A stretch of DNA of 64,000 nucleotides. It comes from Adiantum capillus-veneris. Lineage: Eukaryota; Streptophyta; Polypodiopsida; Polypodiales; Pteridaceae. Position numbers and translations under genes: made by a program. Below, one piece after another: positions 7,793 through 17,229 of this stretch; position 1 is the first letter of the stretch; every line of letters starts with the position of its first letter. A model generated the notes under the pieces. The model saw only the letters and a list, made by a program, of their open reading frames with translations. It had not been told where the DNA came from and searched no databases. The stretch covers positions 126,806,817 to 126,870,816 of the forward strand of contig CM043958.1 in assembly GCA_014529385.2 (NCBI GenBank). The letters run 5' to 3'.

Positions 7793-10384
7793 TCACCTCT
7801 GTTCTTGTGTTTGTTTGTTCTTTAACCTAGCTTCGTAAGCTCTCATCAGTGCGTCCAATGGTTCGTATACTTTATCGACTAGCACTGATCCCCCTGAGCT
7901 TAAGCTCGTTGTTTCTTTGATACTCTTTTGTTTCGTTCTTTCCGGGCTCATCTCTTGTTTCCCGTTTTGACTCTCAAGTTTTTCTAATCTATCTTTAGTT
8001 CGCTTTAGTTCCTCAGCTAGAATAGCGTCTTCACGTTCTTTTCTCAACTTCATGCGTGCTTTTCTAGCTTTCCATGTGTTTCTTTGACTCCGCGGTCCTT
8101 GACTAACCATTTCAGTTGCTAACTTTCCATTCTCAGGTTCTCTAGTGGTTTTCTTAGCTTGAGCTCTAGTAACAACTTGCGTTGGTATCAGAGTTTCATT
8201 TTCAGACCCACTGCTGGTAGGAATAGTTTCTAGCATATTCAATGTCGTCTTTTGCACTTTGTTTGGATTCTTTGAACAATCCTCAATGAAGTGAGTAACC
8301 CCACACTTAGTGCAATAAGCGTTAATTCTAATGATTTCCGTATGTGGACAAACATTCATCAGATGGTCACCTCCACACTTGTAACAGGGTCCTAGTGCTG
8401 GTCTTGGTCCCATTTGATTCGTCCTTTGTGGATAGGATGGTCTTTGTCCTGTTAACCCTCCATGAGCTATGAACATCAATGTTCTTGCGTCCAAATTGTA
8501 TCTCTCTTCATCGGAAGCACTTGTAACTGTTGGTATTCCAACATTCCCAATCATGCCCCATGGTTCTGGTTGTTTGGGTTCTTCTGGTGGGTAATACACA
8601 GTTGGAGACATGTGTGCACCAGATTCTTCATAATAGGCTTGAACAGGAACTAAGGCTTGTTCTTCTTGATTCTCTAAGGTTGGTGCATATCTAATGCCCA
8701 CTGGTCTTGCTCCTCGTAAAGGCGGTTGTTGTCCCAATACCGATTGCGGCCTTTCTATCCCCATAGGTCCTGGTACATTTCCCGTTGGGTATCGAGGTAC
8801 TGTATGTACCTGAGGTGGTGCTAATTGAGCAGGAGGTGCATACTGACGCTCCCTTACATACCCTTTGTTGTAATAGCACTCCTCTGTTGGATGGTTTGTC
8901 CATTTTTGTTCAATAGCACACCATTTCAGTGGTTTTGGCAATGGTTTTTGGTATGGTCCCATCCTTTTTAGAGCCTCTTCTATCATTTGCTCTACATTTG
9001 GCATGGTTGTTGTTTGAACATTCTTTTTAGTGGTAGTCTTGCTCGCTACGGAGGAAGAGCTACTGGATGCAAAATCTGTATCCGCTGACACCTCTCCATA
9101 AACCGTACAGTTATCCACTAAGTACAATGCTTCTCTCGTTACTTGCTCGAAACTTGTACAAGCTTTCAAGTGCAAGTCCTTCTTGAGAGTGTCGTTTCTC
9201 AATCCCTCAATAAAGAGAACAGATAGTCTGTCATCTTGTGGTCGTTCACGTACTGGACATCTCTCAATGTATTGTTTGAAGCGAAGTGAAGCTTCCTTCA
9301 CTTTTTCGTGTTCTCTCTGTTTAAAAGCATATATTTGTGAGACTGTATTGTGCTTAATCCCTCGTTTTGAGAATTCCTCAGCAAACTCTCTTAGCAAATG
9401 GTCAATGTCATGGAATCCCCCTATGTTCAGTGGTTGAAACCATGTCAATGCCGTACCTTCTAGAGTAAGACCAAATCCCTCGAATTGTGTATGGAAATCG
9501 GTTCTTTGTCCTCCTGTTGTCATTGGGTTTTGCACTCCATTTGTTGGTGCTGGTCTTTGTGAGCTAGAAGTAACATAATACTGATGTAGTGGTCCCCCAA
9601 AATATGTATATCCTTCTAATTCTTTCTTTCCCATTGTTGAGTATTGCCTCCCATACTTGTCGTAAGCGGCAATTTTCACTTCCGATCCCTCTGTGTAGGT
9701 AAAGACATAAAGTCTTTTTTGGTTTGTCAACTCTCCAGTGTAGGGTTCTTCACATCTATAATAGAGATCTTGCTCCCCATTATTATATTTGTATAGCCCC
9801 ACATAGATGTTATCAGTGTTGATCCTTGTAGTTTCATTCTCTCTTCTTAACCTCGCATCAGGGAAGTTTATTATTGGTGCTTTCTCCTCAAGTTCTTCAT
9901 CTACTTTGGCTTTGGTGCCCATCAATCCCCACTTGTCCACAATGTTAGGGTTTAGGACTACCAAGTACATGGTACCCTCGTCATCTAGATATCTATCTCC
10001 GCTATAGCTCACAGGCACTAAGTCCTTGAACTCACTAGGTCTCTCTTCTATCTTTCCACAATAGCGGTCCATTCCATCTTTGTAGATCTTGGCACCTTGC
10101 TCATTGTCGTACTGGTATTTTATGAACAATAGCTTCATTGTGGCGGAAGGGTTTGATGATCCTGCTGCCATATTTTCTCTGTTGTTCAGGTTCAAGTGTT
10201 CCAAGTGTTCGGTGAAGATCTCGTAAGATCTCTCCGAAGAAGTATTAGAAACACTTCCTTCAAAGATCGGCTCTAATGGTTGCACCCAACTTTGGTTTAC
10301 ACTTCCCTCGGTTAATATGACACTTGCTTGTTCCCCTTGTTTTGGTTGGTTATTCTGGAGATTCCTGCCCGATCTCAAATTCAT
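7793..10384 (-). CDS. gag: Gag of element 1
   Basis: 863 codons from the ATG at 10384; an in-frame TTG just upstream is unlikely to be used. Residues 190-260 hold a conserved N-terminal region that also survives in element 2 (GELTNQKRLYVFTYT, AYDKYGRQY). Residues about 297-430 match the plant retrotransposon gag capsid domain (LEGTALTWFQPL, EFSKRGIKHNT, EGLRNDTLKKDL). Two CCHC zinc knuckles follow at about residues 665-705 (CYKCGGDHLMNVC and CTKCGVTHFIEDC), which bind the element RNA. A charged, probably coiled-coil segment lies at about residues 770-800. The frame is intact over 2.6 kb. It ends in TGA, and the next codon in the same frame is the ATG of the protease ORF. Confidence 0.93.
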   Translation of the reverse strand: MNLRSGRNLQNNQPKQGEQASVILTEGSVNQSWVQPLEPIFEGSVSNTSSERSYEIFTEHLEHLNLNNRENMAAGSSNPSATMKLLFIKYQYDNEQGAKIYKDGMDRYCGKIEERPSEFKDLVPVSYSGDRYLDDEGTMYLVVLNPNIVDKWGLMGTKAKVDEELEEKAPIINFPDARLRRENETTRINTDNIYVGLYKYNNGEQDLYYRCEEPYTGELTNQKRLYVFTYTEGSEVKIAAYDKYGRQYSTMGKKELEGYTYFGGPLHQYYVTSSSQRPAPTNGVQNPMTTGGQRTDFHTQFEGFGLTLEGTALTWFQPLNIGGFHDIDHLLREFAEEFSKRGIKHNTVSQIYAFKQREHEKVKEASLRFKQYIERCPVRERPQDDRLSVLFIEGLRNDTLKKDLHLKACTSFEQVTREALYLVDNCTVYGEVSADTDFASSSSSSVASKTTTKKNVQTTTMPNVEQMIEEALKRMGPYQKPLPKPLKWCAIEQKWTNHPTEECYYNKGYVRERQYAPPAQLAPPQVHTVPRYPTGNVPGPMGIERPQSVLGQQPPLRGARPVGIRYAPTLENQEEQALVPVQAYYEESGAHMSPTVYYPPEEPKQPEPWGMIGNVGIPTVTSASDEERYNLDARTLMFIAHGGLTGQRPSYPQRTNQMGPRPALGPCYKCGGDHLMNVCPHTEIIRINAYCTKCGVTHFIEDCSKNPNKVQKTTLNMLETIPTSSGSENETLIPTQVVTRAQAKKTTREPENGKLATEMVSQGPRSQRNTWKARKARMKLRKEREDAILAEELKRTKDRLEKLESQNGKQEMSPERTKQKSIKETTSLSSGGSVLVDKVYEPLDALMRAYEARLKNKQTQEQR

Positions 10385-11790
10385 CAATTCCCCTAAAGGA
10401 CTTTAACTTTTCCGTCTCGACAATTTGTTTTCCCAAGTTTTTGTGGTCGGAATTGATCCAAGCTGATTGATACTTGGTCAATTGTTTAATCTTGTCAGTT
10501 GGACAACTTCTGTTTCATCAAGTGAGAATTTTGTTGCAGTTATGCTAAAAAAGACATTATACGCGTATGATGTCTTTTTTCACAGATTTGGACTATTTTG
10601 GTTATGCTCACTCTCAGTAGCCCCCTTATGCTCTGTCCACTCACAAAATTCAGTTTGAACTCTGTTTGAGCAAGTTATGGCTAGTTTAGGCTTTTCTTGG
10701 CAATTTTCCGCTTTTGACTTTTTTTTGGGTCAATTGTGATCCAAATGGGATGAAACTTGAAATATAACCTCTAGAAAGCTATTACAATGGATCTGTGTTG
10801 GCAAAGTATCAAAATATGTCCAAAATTAGGTAAAAGACATCATACGTGTATGATGTTTTTTTCATCAATTTGGGTCAAGACTTGATATTTATGCTTTCTA
10901 CAGTGTTTGTAACAATTTTGTCAGGTCAGATATCAAAAATAAGCAGTGGGTGTGATAAAAGACATTATACGCGTATGATGTCTTTTGTCCCAGATTTTGA
11001 CTATTTTTGGTTTTAAGCCTTCTCCAATGTTTATAATTGAGTTTCAAGTGTTTTTGTCAGGTTTGAATGTAAAAACAAGATCTGAATCCAAAATTTCCTA
11101 TTCTTTGCGTTTCTTGGACTCCTGCTTGTCTTTTTTGGGTTTCTTTGAGTGTTAATGCTCTTGTTTTAAGTTGAAATTAGGGTATAACCCCCCTTTTGAA
11201 CACTCTGGTAAAGTCAAAATTTCTGTTTTGGTCTCTGTTTGGTCATTTAGACATCATACGCGTATGATGTCTAAAGTTGCAGATTCCCATTTTTTGGCAC
11301 AGAATCCTTCCTACAGCTTTCTCAAGTGCTCAGCAGCTCCCAGATACACAGAAAATTTCTCTAACTTTTGTTTATTGCAAGTTTCACTACTAACTCGACG
11401 GTTTAGTGATCTAACATGCAATCAACCATATCAAGCAAATACTCCAATGATTACTAGCTCTAGATCAGGATCAAATGAAGTCCTACCTAAGCTATTCCTA
11501 ATCATAAAATGGGTTTGGTAATTGTGATTTTAAAGAGATCCACTGTCACTCACGGACTAGCAAATTCTTCTTCTATCAACAACTACTCAACACCAACAAA
11601 ACAACAAACAAATCTAAGCTAAACTAAAAATACTGTCAACACGGAAGACCCAGGAATACCCCACTTCCTAGTATCTCTCGAGATCTTCGGAGTCCACCAC
11701 TCCTAGATCTTTTCTAACTAAAGTATACAAAGTAGTTTATACGACTCACCTCGTAAGATTAGTCTAAGGTCACCTACTTAGGGCTCTCGT
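10385..11790 (-). other. Leader (5' untranslated region) of element 1
   Basis: 1.4 kb between the primer-binding site and gag with no sustained ORF. It carries four palindrome copies (10552-11272). The stretch nearest the primer site (11530-11780) is plain A/C-rich sequence. Such a long leader before gag is usual for large plant Ty3 elements and would hold packaging and translation signals; none can be named from sequence alone. Confidence 0.75.
10552..11272. repeat. Palindrome array, cluster 2 (leader upstream of gag)
   Basis: Four copies of the same 24-bp palindrome at 10552-10575, 10835-10858, 10960-10983 and 11249-11272, with spacings of 283, 125 and 289 bp. The copy at 11249 is perfect; 10552 and 10960 have one change (CATT for CATC) and 10835 has two. 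The copy nearest gag ends its 5' leader 168 bp before the gag ATG. Confidence 0.93.
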
Positions 11791-11807
11791 CCCCGGCAAC
11801 GGCGCCA
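11791..11807 (-). other. Primer-binding site of element 1 (tRNA-Asp)
   Basis: On the minus strand the 17 bases TGGCGCCGTTGCCGGGG are complementary to the 3' end of plant tRNA-Asp(GUC). They lie two bases inside the LTR end (11810). This fixes element orientation and places reverse-transcription start. Confidence 0.93.
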
Positions 11808-11809
11808 AA

Positions 11810-12746
11810 TGTTAAGGCGGTTACGCCGCTAGCGGAAGCTAAATAGCGAGAACTCAACCAACAACAGAATTTGTCAGACGAGGACGGAGCTTGACCCGCA
11901 GGCGCATGGAAACAACTAGGTGGGTGTCAAATCACCTACTCGACCTTCTAATGACAATCACTACTAAGGAAATCAAATCTAAGTTCTAAAATACGCAAGT
12001 GACTGAAATCCGTACTACGAACGAATGCTATACGAAACAAGATCTAGAATCATTGAATCGATCTCAAACTCAAGGGGAAGTCTATACACTACGTAAGAAC
12101 AACACCCTAAAGACTTGAACTGCAAAATCAACCTATAACCACTCCGTGCGGTAAATGCGTATGAAGACAGGCCGAAAAATACAGGTGATCGAAACTTGAC
12201 CCTGATAGTACTAATGTGTAGCTCTACTCGTTGTGGTTCTATAGATATGCTGCACGCTCCATTCCGACACACGAGTTGGAAGAAAACTCACACCGAAGCT
12301 CGTAGGAACTTACCACACATAGAAGCCGATAGCGCGCACTCTTGGTATCTGTGCGTAGCTCTCACCATTGCTAACACAATGGCGGTGTCGCTTCTCCAAT
12401 GGCGGCTCCGTAGCTCGCGTAGCAAGTAGATAAGACTCTCTCTCTCTCACTCTCTCTCAGACACAGTCACGGCGCTCAAAAACCCACTTTGATTAATAAT
12501 CTGAATCCCTTAGGTTACAAAAACTTTGGCTTATATACCTCAGCCTTGGAGGTGAGAACATCTCTAACTAATTACATCAGCAAGTGAAATTACTTCGGGA
12601 TTACAAGCTGGAAACTCAATTGAGTCCCGTTACTTAATGAATGGCTCAAATCAAAATTAATGTCGGAAAGACATTTATTACAATCAATGGTTACAAAATG
12701 ATGAGGGTAAGCAAAAATGTGGGTGTGATCCTCTGGTGGCTCAACA
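11810..12746 (-). mobile_element. 5' LTR of element 1
   Basis: Starts TGTTAAGG (plus-strand view) two bases from the primer site and ends GGCTCAACA at 12746. The right end was set by comparison with the element 2 LTR, which ends GGTCAACA at 26004 next to a polypurine tract; both LTRs also share blocks around 12150-12180/25370-25400 and 12360-12410/25580-25630. Length 937 bp. It contains a short CT-rich tract at about 12436-12460. The partner LTR is outside the window, so no target duplication can be checked; the next bases are TAGGG. Confidence 0.82.
12531..12537 (-). promoter_or_regulatory. TATA box of the element 1 LTR
   Basis: TATATAA on the minus strand, in the context AGGTATATAAGCC, near the upstream end of the LTR as expected for a U3 promoter. 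The matching TATATAA of the element 2 LTR is at 25777-25783. A GA-rich tract (CT on plus) follows 60-100 bp downstream in both. Confidence 0.6.
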
Positions 12747-13026
12747 TAGGGATGCAACTCTAGAACAATATCTTCCTAGTTTATGCAAGGTACCCATCCT
12801 AATCTTCCACAACGGAATGTCACAAGAGGGGAATACTGCAACCTATGCTTTCAAGACATTATCTCGCTTCTTAGGTGGTCCAATGCTGCCACAAAATGCT
12901 GACAAAGTTATCCTCATCGACAAGGTTTTTGGGAGAGAATGTTTTGGTTACTCGCCACGATATACTGGGGGCCGTGTAGCATATCACAACAATGGCATTC
13001 TCTTTAGGGAGAGAAAACCCTATTGA
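12747..13026 (+). CDS. Unrecognised short ORF beside element 1
   Basis: A plus-strand frame of about 90 codons is open from the LTR edge to a stop at 13024-13026. It reads RDATLEQYLPSLCKVPILIF and later PMLPQNADKVILIDKVFGREC. Base and codon use look coding, but I recognise no family. There is no ATG before the in-frame M of MSQEGNTATYAF, so it is probably an exon or gene fragment cut by the insertion of element 1. The perfect 160-bp tandem repeat begins 15 bp downstream. Confidence 0.35.
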
Positions 13027-13040
13027 ACTCTTAGAGTATG

Positions 13041-13360
13041 GCAAACATTTAATGATCAGATACAAGGGAGAGGTTCCAAATGATATTTGCAAATCATCAA
13101 AATGTTGAAATAGTTGTGGTACATATTGAATTTAATTCTATAGGCATTTGTGGTACATTCGATCATCTAAACTCTAACTCTATTCTTCCACCGATGATTG
13201 GCAAACATTTAATGATCAGATACAAGGGAGAGGTTCCAAATGATATTTGCAAATCATCAAAATGTTGAAATAGTTGTGGTACATATTGAATTTAATTCTA
13301 TAGGCATTTGTGGTACATTCGATCATCTAAACTCTAACTCTATTCTTCCACCGATGATTG
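13041..13360. repeat. Perfect tandem duplication, 2 x 160 bp
   Basis: 13041-13200 and 13201-13360 agree at every base by my reading. The unit starts gcaaacatttaatgatcaga and ends ccaccgatgattg. It has no open frame longer than about 60 codons. It lies between the short ORF and the 3' end of the transposase-like pseudogene. Confidence 0.95.
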
Positions 13361-13375
13361 GCATATTGCATTGTC

Positions 13376-16004
13376 TCACTTGATTTGACTTTCAAGAGCA
13401 CTTGAGTTGTTGAATACATCTGCTCGCTTTCTTTTCTGAAGTTGCAAATGTCTGATTGCCTGTACGGTTGCTGAAGAGGCCAATACTTTCTTTTGTTGCA
13501 TGCGATGAATGATTCTGTGATAAAACCACTGAAATAACTCCTTCAGATTGTTTGCCTTATTTCAAGAGCCTCCATGCTGTGTGTGTCTGAAGTAGGAATT
13601 TCTAGCCATGTAATGAGACTTCTCCAGGCCCTGGGTGTTCCATATACCTGGATTCCCATACTTTTGGATGAAGTATGGCAAATGATTAAAAATAATATGC
13701 TGCAAAAGAAGAAATTTATTTAGAAATTTAAACAAAAATTTAGTTCTAAGACTATATGAGGTGCTTTGAATTTACCATGTAATGAGTGATTTGAGTGTCA
13801 ATCCATGCTGTCTTGAAGGATTTTTTCAGAGCTGAAGGTTCTGTTTAAACTTGCTGAGATTATCCTGCGACCAATCATCATTCTCACACATTTGAAATAA
13901 TATGTCAATGAAATGCCACACATCACCCTTTGCATTGCAAGTTGTTGGCTCTTGGTCTTTCAATGCTAAATGAAGTTTTTTCCAGTGCATATACTCAATT
14001 TTGCTAATGTAGGTAGAGTGATATACTCTCCCTTGCTTTGATTCACATCTTTCATACCTTGAGGTTTAGATAGAAAACGGCGTGCCTTGACCCCACCCAT
14101 GGATGGTTTGCAGGGTACATCTTTCTCATCGGCTGACCTTTTTTTGTCCCGCTGTATTTTCACATTGCCCCCATGTAGACCAATATCTGACAAAACTAGT
14201 TCCAAAGCCTCTAGAGCGACTTGTCGTTCATATGACTTTTTGATTTTCCAAGCAAACCCAATGTACAGATATACCAACTTCTCTACAATTCAGCAGAGAC
14301 CATGCATTGTACAAATATGGACATTAACAAGTGGTATATCCAGAACTGGTCGGAAATTAGATTCTTGATTGTGACGAGTAGGAGCCTTTTGCCATCACTT
14401 TGGGTCCATCACTTTTGCAGGCTCCATGCAATACAAGCATGGAGACTTTGCCATGATACCCATTCCACAATTATACATACACTTCAGTGTTTTGAGGTCA
14501 CCTGCAAGATGCCATTGAACTTGAAAGTCTCCTCTCCCATCTACATCCAATACCTCTCCTCGATTCATTTGTCTATCAATGATATCTGGAATAGGGGTTT
14601 GATGGAACACCAAAATAAAATGTCATGGTCTTCTTTCTTTACCTGCAAGATCAATCCTTCTGAGATACAAAAATTAAATCTAGGTACAATAGAGGACTTG
14701 CTAGAGCTGCAAAATTGGAGATAACTGGATTACCTAAAATGCACCAAGCCATCATATGTTTGTTTCTGATTGAACACTGAAGTATGAAGGGTCATTTGGA
14801 AAGGGCCCTATTCATTCATGTGATTGTAACTTTAAAAATCTCACACTCATCTAGCTTCAAAACAAAATGTAGAACACCACCTGTCTCTTCGAATGTGATA
14901 TTGTAGAACTCTACCATTCTAGTTTGCAACAAAGTGAGGTCCATGAAGATATTGTTGTACTCATCATAAGTGACAGTAGTTCCCTGTGAGCTATAAATAT
15001 CTTGAATATGAAATGGACATCCAATGAAGTTTGTCTGTTCATTATTGAGCTATAGTCTTTCCTTCCAAACACTTGCAGCTTTTGGTAAAAGCTTAGACTT
15101 TATTCCTTCTTCACAAACATGGAAGAGATAGACTGTTGAATAGCTGAGTAACCTCTTTTACAAACTCCAAGGGAGTCGAATGTACCCTGTATATGCTTGG
15201 CAGGCACAACATTCTTTGAAATGAATCTGTCAACGACATCTCGTTGCAAAACCTTAAACTTTTTGTCATGCATGATATCCTTTGCAAGACCACTAGTTAT
15301 CAATGGCTTTAGTTGCTTTCCTACATTGGCCTTCGGGTCTATGTTTTCTTTGTCTGGATAGATGGAATCTCTACAAAGAAAGCATAACTAACATAAACAA
15401 ATACTTAGATGAATTTAAATTAATTAAACAGTTTACAATGCTCACATCAATGCTTGATTCTTTTCTTAAAGCCGCCAAAGCCTACCTTCAACGTTTCAAG
15501 ATTCCGTAGTTTCTTCTTTCGCACACGAGTGCCTAACATTATCTCTTTGTTTTGTAATGACCGTACCTTTGTTCGCAAGACCTGTGATTCTTGTGTGCGT
15601 TGCATTATAGTCTTTTGGTCCTCATGATGCAAGTTTGAAAGTCTTTGAATCTCATTTGCTTGGTGCTTCACCATGTCTTTATAAGTTTCTGATTTGTTGT
15701 TTAGAGCTTTATAGTAGCCAAGCAATCCATTCTCTCCATTACCTACAAAGGTCAATAAGCTAGTGGGATTTGAAAATGCTGGGAAAGCATTTGTCATCAG
15801 ATTCAATGGATAGAGTGAGCCTTTTGTCCAAATATCTAAGTGTTTTGCTCCCTCTCCTCTGAGTCTCTCTGTCATGATCGGTGTCACTTTGATGTTAGTT
15901 TTGCCTCGCTTACACAGTGGCGTATATTGGGAATCTAAGTCAATGTGTAGATGATAGAAGGGTCTTTTAAGGAGGACATTTGTGGGGGTGGAAGAAGAAT
16001 CCAT
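13376..16004 (-). pseudogene. Multi-exon transposase-like gene of unknown family (decayed)
   Basis: Minus-strand exons can be followed from an ATG at 16004 (MDSSSTPTNVLL) to a TGA at 13376. Approximate exons: 16004-15486 (coiled-coil-rich after LSNLHHEDQK), 15370 to about 14838, about 14640-14058, about 14003-13776 and 13699-13376. The last intron (13775-13700) has GT-AG ends and keeps frame. Conserved-looking blocks are GDFQVQWHLAGDLKTLK, CLYC, IPLVNVHICTMHGL, LHGGNVKI, KPSMGGVKARRFL, NTQGLEKSHYMARNSYF and TQHGG. The order of a Cys-pair block, a 'MH..' block and a 'QGLE..THGG' block recalls uncharacterised transposase-like proteins of other eukaryotes, but I cannot name a superfamily. At least four stops interrupt it; three are TGA where CGA (Arg) would fit, as expected from decay of methylated CpG. 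Confidence 0.6.
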
Positions 16005-16358
16005 GCCTGCAACATGGCAAGAAAGGGAGGATTTCTTTAAGGTCAACGCACAAACAGTAAGAGAGTAAGGAGAGAGCAGGTTTGGAAGGATACGTCCTAT
16101 TTACTTTAATCATACATTCCATGTATAGGAAACTCCCCCCAATTCTAGGACGTTCATTAAATGCAACTGAAAACGATTTATTCTTCAATCATCACGGCCG
16201 TTATGACACTGTGGCAAGAATCTACTTGTAAGTACACTTTTCGAATGGTTATCCCAAGTTTACATTTGCTTTTACCACACCTATTTTCTAGAGAGAGAAA
16301 GTCAAAATTCTATTTTTTTTAGAAGGCCCTCCAAATGACCTCCGGAATTTCCTAATGC
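16005..16358. other. Short unassigned stretch
   Basis: About 350 bp upstream of the transposase-like pseudogene and before the truncated LTR of chromovirus A. It may contain that gene's promoter or 5' UTR. I see no ORF, repeat or regulatory site I can support. Confidence 0.4.
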
Positions 16359-16963
16359 CCCCCATGTATGGGAAGCTTCTCAAGCACTTTCCTCATTAAG
16401 TTTGTAGGGTCTCTTTTTGATTCAAGCACCTTACCCCCCATTAAGTATGACAAGCACCTCAAGTACCTTAGTCATCAAGCATGACAAGCACCTTAGTCAT
16501 CAAGCGCGCACCTTAGTCACCAAGCATGACAAGCACCTCAAGCTTAGGTCGGGTTCCTAGCTCAAGCTCAGCCCTAGCTTTCCTAAGGTCAAAGGACTTT
16601 TAACACTAACCATTGGAGGTCTTTAATGAAGCTAACCCTAAGGTCTTTTAAGCTCCATTAGATGCACATTGCTCTTTGATAGACTACCTCCTTTTGGACC
16701 CTTATTGAGATGTAACCATCTCTCCTCTTGGTCCCTTGGTGAGGTAAGTTTAGAAGCACTTATTGCACATTGCTCTTTGATAGACCATCTCCTTTTGGAC
16801 CCCTATTGAGATGCAATTATCTCTCCTTTTGGTCCCGTGTTGAGATAGGTCTAGAAGCACATGTCTCTATTCTAACTCTTGTTCCCATTTATTCTCCCAC
16901 ATTAAATGATTAGTTTAATATGAGAAAATCATTTGGTAAAGTTAGATATTATATTTTATGACA
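16359..16963 (-). mobile_element. 3' LTR of chromovirus A, truncated
   Basis: Ends TTTTATGACA at 16963 as the right LTR does at 23071, and is followed by a polypurine tract (TTACCTCTCTCTT on plus, 16964-16976). Homology to the right LTR stops near 16359, losing about 1.2 kb. It has one unit of the 76-bp repeat where the right LTR has three. Confidence 0.75.
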
Positions 16964-17229
16964 TTACCTCTCTCTTGAAATCATAGTCGTCCTCGACTAT
17001 GAGGTAGAGAAGATAAAGCCTAGTCATTAGTCCATGTTACTTAGCGAGTAGAGGATCCCTTTTTACCCTTCGACATCATTCCAAGATGGATGACTAATCC
17101 ATTTGGTGCTTGGGAGAAGTAGCTGTCGCAAGCATGTCTGCTCTTTAGTCCATATCATACTTCCAAAGTAGAGTGACAAGTTCTACGTGGTGTTTGGGAG
17201 ACGTCGTCACCACAAACATGATTTTAAGC

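Larger units (their letters stand above)
1..12746 (-). mobile_element. Element 1: giant Athila-like Ty3 LTR retrotransposon, left end outside window
   Basis: Seen: in minus-strand order there is an LTR, a primer site matching the 3' end of plant tRNA-Asp, a long leader, gag with two CCHC knuckles, an aspartic protease with DSGA, RT with YMDD, RNase H and an integrase HHCC region, then a long spacer and a further sense-strand ORF. Known: a tRNA-Asp primer site and an extra ORF downstream of pol are typical of the non-chromoviral Athila group of plant Ty3 elements. Inferred: the second LTR lies left of position 1, so the element exceeds 12.7 kb. Pol carries at least three frame breaks and the integrase core is absent, so this copy cannot be autonomous, although gag, protease and the 3' ORF are open. 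Confidence 0.88.

Noticed and set aside
973-11272. CRISPR-like array
   Set aside because: Repeats are few, unevenly spaced (125-290 bp) and inside plant retrotransposon leaders; no cas genes and no prokaryotic context.
973-11272. Long inverted repeat formed by clusters 1 and 2
   Set aside because: Flanking sequence aligns in the same orientation in both clusters, so they are direct copies; only the 24-bp units are self-complementary.
11791-11807. tRNA-Asp gene
   Set aside because: Only the 3'-terminal 17 bases match; no cloverleaf. It is the primer-binding site.
14087-14724. Plus-strand ORFs across the transposase-like pseudogene
   Set aside because: The minus strand carries the conserved blocks and splice sites; the plus frames are antisense shadows.
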